Part shown: piece after piece, positions 58,668 through 64,000 of the stretch | How the letters are laid out: the number at the start of each line of letters is the position of its first letter | How positions within the stretch are numbered: the first letter of the stretch is position 1 | NCBI RefSeq assembly: GCF_030035675.1 | Contig: NC_084487.1 | Coordinates: 24,780,474-24,844,473, forward strand | From: Rhineura floridana | Lineage: Eukaryota; Chordata; Lepidosauria; Squamata; Rhineuridae | DNA length: 64,000 bases | Reading direction: 5' to 3' | Program-made: the position numbers and the translations under genes | The notes under the pieces: generated by a model | Database searches by the model: none | Told to the model about the DNA's origin: nothing | Seen by the model: the letters and a program-made list of their open reading frames with translations, nothing else

Positions 58668-59385
58668 ATGATATCAGTTATTTACTGGCTGCCCATTAGC
58701 TACCGGGCCAAGTTCAAGGCTTGTTTTGGTGTACAAAGCCCTACGTAGCTTGAAATCAGGATACCTGAAAGATCTACGAGTGCTTCCTGCAGATACTATC
58801 TTATTAAGAGGTCCATTCTGCACAACATAGGAAGCAGACCTTTAGTGTTGTGGCACCTACCCTTTAGAATTCCCTCCCGTTAACTATTAGACAGGCCCCA
58901 TCTCTGTTATATTTTTGGTGCCTACTGAAGACCTTCCTCTTTCAACAAGCCTTTTAAGTAGAGACCTTATCCTAATCTACGTCTGTGCTGGAATTACTTT
59001 TGAAGATGTTTTTAAAGCAGTTTTTTAAAAAGATGTTTTAAATATGTTTTTTTAAAGATATCTTGTTTTAATATGTTTTAAAGTCTTTTGTTTTTAAGAT
59101 ATTTTAGAGTGTGTTTAGTGTGGTATAGTGGTTAAGGTGTTGGACTACAACCTGGGAGACCAGGGTTCAAATCCCAACATAGCCATGAAGCTCACTGGGT
59201 AACGTGCCAGTCACTGCCTCTCAGCCTCATGAAAACCCTATTCATAGAGTCGCCATAAGTCGGAATCAACTCGAAGGCAGTACATTTACATTTTTTAGTG
59301 TTTTTGTTTGCTGCCCTGGGCTCCTTCTGGAAAGAAGGGCAGGATATAAATTTAATAAATAAATAAATAAATTTGATGCAGGAGT
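58668..59385 (+). mobile_element. L2-clade LINE 3' end with nested SINE
   Basis: Plus strand RT C-terminus, degraded (tactggctgcccattagcta, gtttggtgtacaaagcccta), T-rich UTR, then tgctgccctgggctccttct and (AAAT)n tail. Interrupted at 59114-59292 by a SINE. Confidence 0.85.
59114..59292 (+). mobile_element. Sauria-type SINE, near full length
   Basis: gtggtatagtggttaaggtg (box A), gagaccagggttcaaatccc (box B), body with gccagtcactgcctctcagc, and the BovB tail gtcgccataagtcggaatca. The L2 flanks repeat tttagtg on both sides, a probable 7-bp target duplication. Confidence 0.9.
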
Positions 59386-59519
59386 GAGGAACTTGTCGCT
59401 CTCCAGACGTTGCTGAACTACAACTCCCATCAGTCCCAGCCAGTATGGCAGGCTGTCAGAGGTGGTGGGAGCTGTAGTCCAATGACAGCAGGATTAAGTA
59501 GCCATAGGTTCCCAACCAC
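59382..59519. mobile_element. Palindromic hAT-like MITE (family A)
   Basis: caggagtgaggaacttgtcg ... gaactacaactcccatcagt ... ggtgggagctgtagtccaat ... ggttcccaaccactg. Confidence 0.7.
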
Positions 59520-59707
59520 TGATTTAATGTCACTATAATAACATTATTAGCATTTTCACATGTTCAGGAAAATGTTGGGTGGGGATGGGTTAACATCATG
59601 CCTGCTGTCTCCTCTCCTGATTTCCATGCATTCATCTGAAGTACTGAACGTATCTATAACTACAACTGTTGGAAGATTCAGAACAGACAAAAAGAAGTAC
59701 TTCTTCA

Positions 59708-60123
59708 TGAAGGCTTTTGTGCGTTGTTGTGTGAAACAGCATACATTACGTTGGAGTTAAGTTGAGCAAGAAACTTCTTCAGAGCATGTTAAGAGTCTTT
59801 ATTGAAAGACATTAAGGCCAGAGGCTTAAGAGTAAATACATGTAGAGATTCTTCAGTCACCCCCCTTCTGGTACATCTCTCTCCACAGATAAACACAAAA
59901 AACAGCCTCTCAGCTCAGAGGCATAATTCAGAAGAAAGAACAACACATGGACTCTGTTACAACTTTCCCAGCTGTTATCTCCCGTTACCATGACAACCTG
60001 TCTGACCTTCAAGTCTGCTCTCTCAGGCCAGACATGGCAGATAAGACTGCTTCTCAAAACACATGCTTGTAACTTTCCAGACCTGATGAAAATATCCTTA
60101 GGCAGTACGGCCTAATGCCAACA
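59708..60123 (-). repeat. Copia 3' LTR
   Basis: 416 bp, almost identical to the partner at 62574-62989. Confidence 0.92.
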
Positions 60124-60136
60124 GCCCCCCTTTTTC
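60124..60136 (-). other. Copia polypurine tract
   Basis: The minus strand reads AAAAAGGGGGGC immediately before the 3' LTR. Confidence 0.8.
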
Positions 60137-60252
60137 ATCATGTCTGTAAATCCATTACAACAATAACACATTTCTACAATACATCTTGCAATACATTTCA
60201 GTACAGTTCAGTACAGTTCAAACTTACATCTCAGTAAAGTTCAAAACCTTAT

Positions 60253-61557
60253 TCACTCAAACTTTGGTTCAACACATGTCAAATAAAGTGTCTCAGGATC
60301 CATGTCCACAACTTTATTCATTCCAGGACTTGTTATTAATCCCACAGTAAATCTGTCAGGCGGTTTGCCTAAATTCGCTCTCGTGGAGCGTCTTAAAGGA
60401 ACCAGAGCCTCGGCTCTCTCTGCCCTCCCATTTGTGCTTGTGCTTGTGCTTGGCACAACCTGCGCAGGAGCTTCCATTTCCTCAGCTTTTCGTTTCTTTG
60501 ATCTGCGTTTTCCAGAAATGAGCTCATTCAAAGCATCTCTGAGAGGTATTTGTGTACCTTCCACTTTAATGTTAACATCTGGCTGAAATTTCTGTGATTG
60601 TGTTCGTGTTTGTGTTTGTGTGTCATTTGTTCCTGTAAGAAGGACTGTCTCCCTTTGATCCCAAGGCTTTTCTGAGACTTTAATGCTTCTGCTCAGAATT
60701 AACTGCTGTGTTTCTGGACACCAAACTCTGAAATATGCATTCTGAAATCCCAAAACAAAACCTTGCTGTGCTCTGGGCGCAAGCTTGCCCCTCCTTTTTC
60801 CCTGTGGAATGTGGATCCAGCACCTTGCCCCGAATTTTTGAATGTGTTGTATTCTAGGCTTTCTGCCAGTAAGTTTCTCATAAGGAGACATTCCAATAGC
60901 ACTGTGTAACACCCTGTTGTGAATGTAATTCGCATAAAGAATTGCTTCTGCCCAGAAATAATTCCCTAAACTGCAATCCAGTAGCATGGCTCTCATTGCT
61001 TCCCCAAGCACCCTATTTTTTCTCTCAGCAGTTCCATTGGAAAACGGGCTGTGTGGAGCAGTGAAATTCTGGTTTATTCCCTTACTCTCCAGAAAGTCAC
61101 TCAATGCTTTACTCGTAAATTCCCCACCTTGGTCTGAGCGTAAAGCCCCCACCGTGACCAAGTGTTGAGTTTTGATTCTCTTAATGAACAGTTTCAGCTT
61201 CTGCTCAGCTTCACTTTTATGCTTTAACAGAAAAACATGACAAAATCTTGAAAAATCATCTACCAGTACCATGTAGAATTTCGCACCTCCTCGTGAAGCA
61301 TTTATTGGCCCTGCTAAATCAACATGTACTAGCTAGTAGGGAGCTGTTGTGGTTCTCTCAGCCTCCCGGTTTATTGGTGCAATAGTCATTTTAGCTTGAT
61401 TACAAGAATCGCAATCCATTAACTGCCCACAAGCTTTTAAACGCATGTCTTCACTGTGCAAAGGGGTTTTCCTTATTGTATCAAGGTTTGCATGCCCCAG
61501 CCTTTGATGCCATTCATGGACGCAGCCCTGATGTACCTGTGCCTCAGCGTTTAACAC
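60253..61557 (-). pseudogene. Copia integrase region (fossil)
   Basis: The pre-integrase motif (HQRLGHANLDTIRK) and an integrase core (VDDFSRFCHVFLLKHKSE, RSDQGGEFTSKALSDFL, APHSPFSNGTAERKNR) are followed by a Lys/Arg-rich stretch. Part of the same fossil element. Confidence 0.85.
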
Positions 61558-61578
61558 AGCACACCCTGCTTGACTGCT

Positions 61579-62475
61579 CTATATTACAAACTGTGAATCA
61601 TTAAGGCTTCCCTGCATGCACACTTCATCTCCCCTCATTATAAAACATTGGTCTTTGTGGAACAAAATTGAATAATTACAACTCACCAGTTTGCCCACTG
61701 ATAAAATATTATGAGCCAAGTCCGGAACGAACAAACAGTCTGTCATTATGCCAAGTTTGTCAAATTTAACCAGACCACGTGCTTTTACGGATTTCCGTGA
61801 TCCATCAGCAAGTAAAACAAAGTCCTGCTCATCTGTAGACGTGTAAAACAGACTCCTGTCTTTAATTAATATATGGCTTGCTCCGCTGTCGAGCAACCAG
61901 TTCACAGGTCGTAAATCTTGAGAGTTCTGTTTACAAACAAAGTTCACACTTCCCTGCTTCAAGCCTCCGTCCCTGGAGTTTCGCTTGATTGCACAATCTT
62001 TACGGAGATGCCCACGGGCCCCACAGGCAAAACAAGACTTCAGCCGCTGCTGCTCCCGCTTGTTTTCCTGTCTGCTTTCGGCAGCCTGCTCCGGTTTGGC
62101 ATATTTCTCCTCCTTGCTTCTGACAGCTTCCACCGGCTGGGCTCTCTGCGCCTCCTGCCTCCGCTGCCATTCCTGGGACAAATCCTGCAATGCGTCCCAC
62201 GTCTGTTTAGCCGACGGCTCATCTCTCACACACATCAGTTGAGAATCCGATAGAGCCAAGATTACAAACGCCTGCGCCCTCTGATCTCGACGCTTCCAGG
62301 CCGCGGTTGGTACCGCCGGGGTTTTTTCCTCAATCACGTCCCATAAATCCTCTGTTATCAGCAAAGCCCTCATCCTCGGCTTCCAGCTGGCAAAATTCTT
62401 CTGATTAAGTTGTTCCATCGGCAAGCCTCCCCCAGACAGGTTTACAGCCATGTTGCTCACCTCCGTCTGGTTCAA
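61579..62475 (-). pseudogene. Copia gag and protease region (fossil)
   Basis: The minus strand starts MNQTEVSNMAVNLSGGG and includes a copia-type gag (FASWKPRMRALLITEDLWDV), a CCHC knuckle (CFACGARGHLRKDC) and the protease motif WLLDSGASHILI. Part of the broken element above. Confidence 0.85.
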
Positions 62476-62554
62476 TCAATCAAGCTGCCTTCTCTGGAAC
62501 TCCGTCTGCCGTTCAGACCAGCAACTTACTCCCGTGTAATGCGCTGTGGAGCGT

Positions 62555-62572
62555 AACCATCCTCTGCTACCA
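62555..62572 (-). other. Copia primer-binding site (initiator tRNA-Met)
   Basis: The minus strand reads TGGTAGCAGAGGATGGTT, complementary to the 3' end of vertebrate initiator tRNA-Met including CCA, one base inside the 5' LTR. Confidence 0.88.
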
Positions 62573-62573
62573 C

Positions 62574-62989
62574 TGTTGGCTTTTGTGCGTTGTTGTGTGA
62601 AACAGCATACATTACGTTGGAGTTAAGTTGAGCAAGAAACTTCTTCAGAGCATGTTAAGAGTCTTTATTGAAAGACATTAAGGCCAGAGGCTTAAGAGTA
62701 AATACATGTAGAGATTCTTCAGTCACCCCCCTTCTGGTACATCTCTCTCCATAGATAAACACAAAAAACAGCCTCTCAGCTCAGAGGCATAATTCAGAAG
62801 AAAGAACAACACATGGACTCTGTTACAACTTTCCCAGCTGTTATCTCCCGTTACCATGACAACCTGTCTGACCTTCAAGTCTGCTCTCTCAGGCCAGACA
62901 TGGCAGATAAGACTGCTTCTCAAAACACATGCTTGTAACTTTCCAGACCTGATGAAAATATCCTTAGGCAGTACGGCCTAATGCCAACA
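62574..62989 (-). repeat. Copia 5' LTR
   Basis: 416 bp with TGTTGG...CCAACA ends; an AATAAA signal is present on the minus strand. Confidence 0.92.
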
Positions 62990-63373
62990 CTTCACACAGT
63001 GCATAGTTAAGCTATGGAATTCACTGACACGAGATATAGTTATCGTCACCAACTTGGATGGCTTTAAAAATGGCTTCAGACAAATTCATGGAGGATAAGG
63101 CTATCAGTGTTTACCAGGCATAATGACTTGTGTATGACCTCCAGTATCAGAGGCTGTATGCATCTGAATACCAGCTGCTGGGAAGCACAAGTGTGGAGGA
63201 CTCATGTCCTTCTTGTAAGCTTCCCATATACATCTCATTGGCCATTGGGAGAACAGGATGCTGGACTAGATCCAGCAGAGATATTCTTATAGTACGTTCT
63301 TAATGTATAACCATAGGCTTTGCACATGTGTTTAAAGCCCTTGCCTTTTGCAATAGGCTGACTGTGGAATAAA

Positions 63374-63560
63374 ATTTATTTATTTATTTATCATTTAATT
63401 TGTTTCCCGCCCTTCCTCCCAGCAGGATCCCAGGGCGGCAAACAAAGCGCTAAAAACACTTTAAAACATCATAAAAACAGATCTTAAAATACATTAAAAC
63501 AAAACAACGTTAAAAACATTAAAAAAACTTTTAAAAAGGTTAAAAACATTATTAAAAAAC
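63374..63560 (-). mobile_element. L2 3' tail fragment
   Basis: tttatttatttatttatca, gcccttcctcccagcaggat, gggcggcaaacaaagcgcta and A-rich UTR; the same family as 4062-7970. Confidence 0.8.
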
Positions 63561-64000
63561 ATATTAAGCAATTCTAACCTTAATAGTTTAAGTAAAAAGT
63601 TCTAGTTTTTGTCAGAGTATTTTTCCAGAATAGGAATTGGCAGAACTTTGAATATGCCATATAAATGCTAATTATGCATTCTTGTTATTGCTTTTTTAAA
63701 ATATGTTATTTTATTTTGTTATTTCAACATTACAATTCAATATTGTTATTGCTGAATGTTGAAGAACCCTGACAAAATGAGTTGTTTGGAGAGTAGGGAA
63801 AGGAAGTGACATTCTGGGAAAATAGAAAGGGATGCAGAATGAAGGACTATTGAAAAAGAAATATGTATTCTGTTTCAGACTGATGTTTCATCATGAAGGC
63901 CATTCTCTGTGCATCCCCGGTAAACACATACTCCCTGACAACTCAAGGTTTATTTCTATATAGCTGTAGAGACGACTGCTTGATTTTAAAAATAAAATAA

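Larger units (their letters stand above)
59708..62989 (-). mobile_element. Ty1/copia LTR retrotransposon, young and incomplete
   Basis: A 3282-bp element with two 416-bp LTRs and 5-bp target duplications cttca (59703-59707 and 62990-62994). Oriented to the minus strand. Parts recognised: LTRs, tRNA primer site, gag with a CCHC knuckle, aspartic protease, integrase, polypurine tract. The LTRs differ at three of 416 positions, so the insertion is recent. It is well short of a full copia element and is broken, with a small number of breaks. Vertebrate copia elements are rare; relation to the lizard Mtanga group is a guess. Confidence 0.92.
59667..63300 (+). mobile_element. CR1-type LINE fragment split by a copia element
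   Basis: ggaagattcagaacagacaa ... aagtacttcttca continues across the insertion into cttcacacagtgcatagtta, and runs to the family's 3' end (gagaacaggatgctggacta). The two sides overlap only by the 5-bp duplication of the inserted element. Confidence 0.88.
57046..64000 (+). other. CACNA2D4 intron 4, open at the right edge
   Basis: No sequence encoding the next human segment (FDYYNSVLIN...) was found. 57561-58475 and 63565-64000 contain nothing recognised. Confidence 0.6.

Noticed and set aside
57046-64000. CACNA2D4 exon 5
   Set aside because: I looked for sequence encoding the next human segment (FDYYNSVLINERDEKG) and found nothing convincing; it probably lies beyond 64000.

Overview
This is vertebrate nuclear DNA, most likely from a squamate reptile. 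The repeat set points that way: BovB (RTE) LINEs, tRNA-derived SINEs carrying a BovB tail (Sauria type), several CR1 and L2 families, a Tc1 transposon, hAT-like elements and a Ty1/copia element. The lineage is inferred from these repeats, not from a species-specific marker. Coding sequence of host genes is under 1% of the window.

Two host genes are seen, both on the plus strand. At the left edge (421-501) is the last coding exon of a decapping-cofactor gene, read as DCP1B. About 32.7 kb downstream begins CACNA2D4, the alpha-2/delta-4 auxiliary subunit of voltage-gated calcium channels. Its first four coding exons are at 33250-33338, 41672-41753, 54788-54904 and 56986-57045. DCP1B followed head-to-tail by CACNA2D4 is also the human 12p13.33 order, so each call supports the other. 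The rest of CACNA2D4 lies beyond the right edge. Phases and splice sites of exons 1-3 are clean. Exon 4 lacks an AG at the place homology requires its acceptor.

Layout. 1-2.7 kb: DCP1B end and flank with a CTCF-like site. 2.7-8 kb: CR1 fragments, then a long minus-strand L2 LINE split by a solo LTR. 8-11 kb: two SINEs and a decayed Tc1 element. 13-25 kb: CR1 and L2 pieces with nested insertions (an LTR-type remnant holding a terminal-inverted-repeat element, and a second such element). 25.6-30 kb: a CR1 cut by an APE-type LINE with long open frames. 30-33 kb: quiet flank with three CRX/OTX-type motifs before CACNA2D4. 33-57 kb: CACNA2D4 exons with introns full of insertions. The most notable is a 3.6 kb element with 8-bp target duplications that carries a GC-rich block, a purine-rich minisatellite and a tandem array of CRE-like motifs ending about 100 bp before exon 2. 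57-64 kb: intron 4, with an L2 holding a Sauria SINE and a CR1 holding a young copia element.

The host genes do not form a pathway here. DCP1B acts in mRNA decay and CACNA2D4 in calcium-channel function at photoreceptor synapses. Most of the structure is transposon layering, and the open question is whether any of it (CRE array, GC-rich block, CRX cluster, unusual exon 4 acceptor) affects CACNA2D4 expression.
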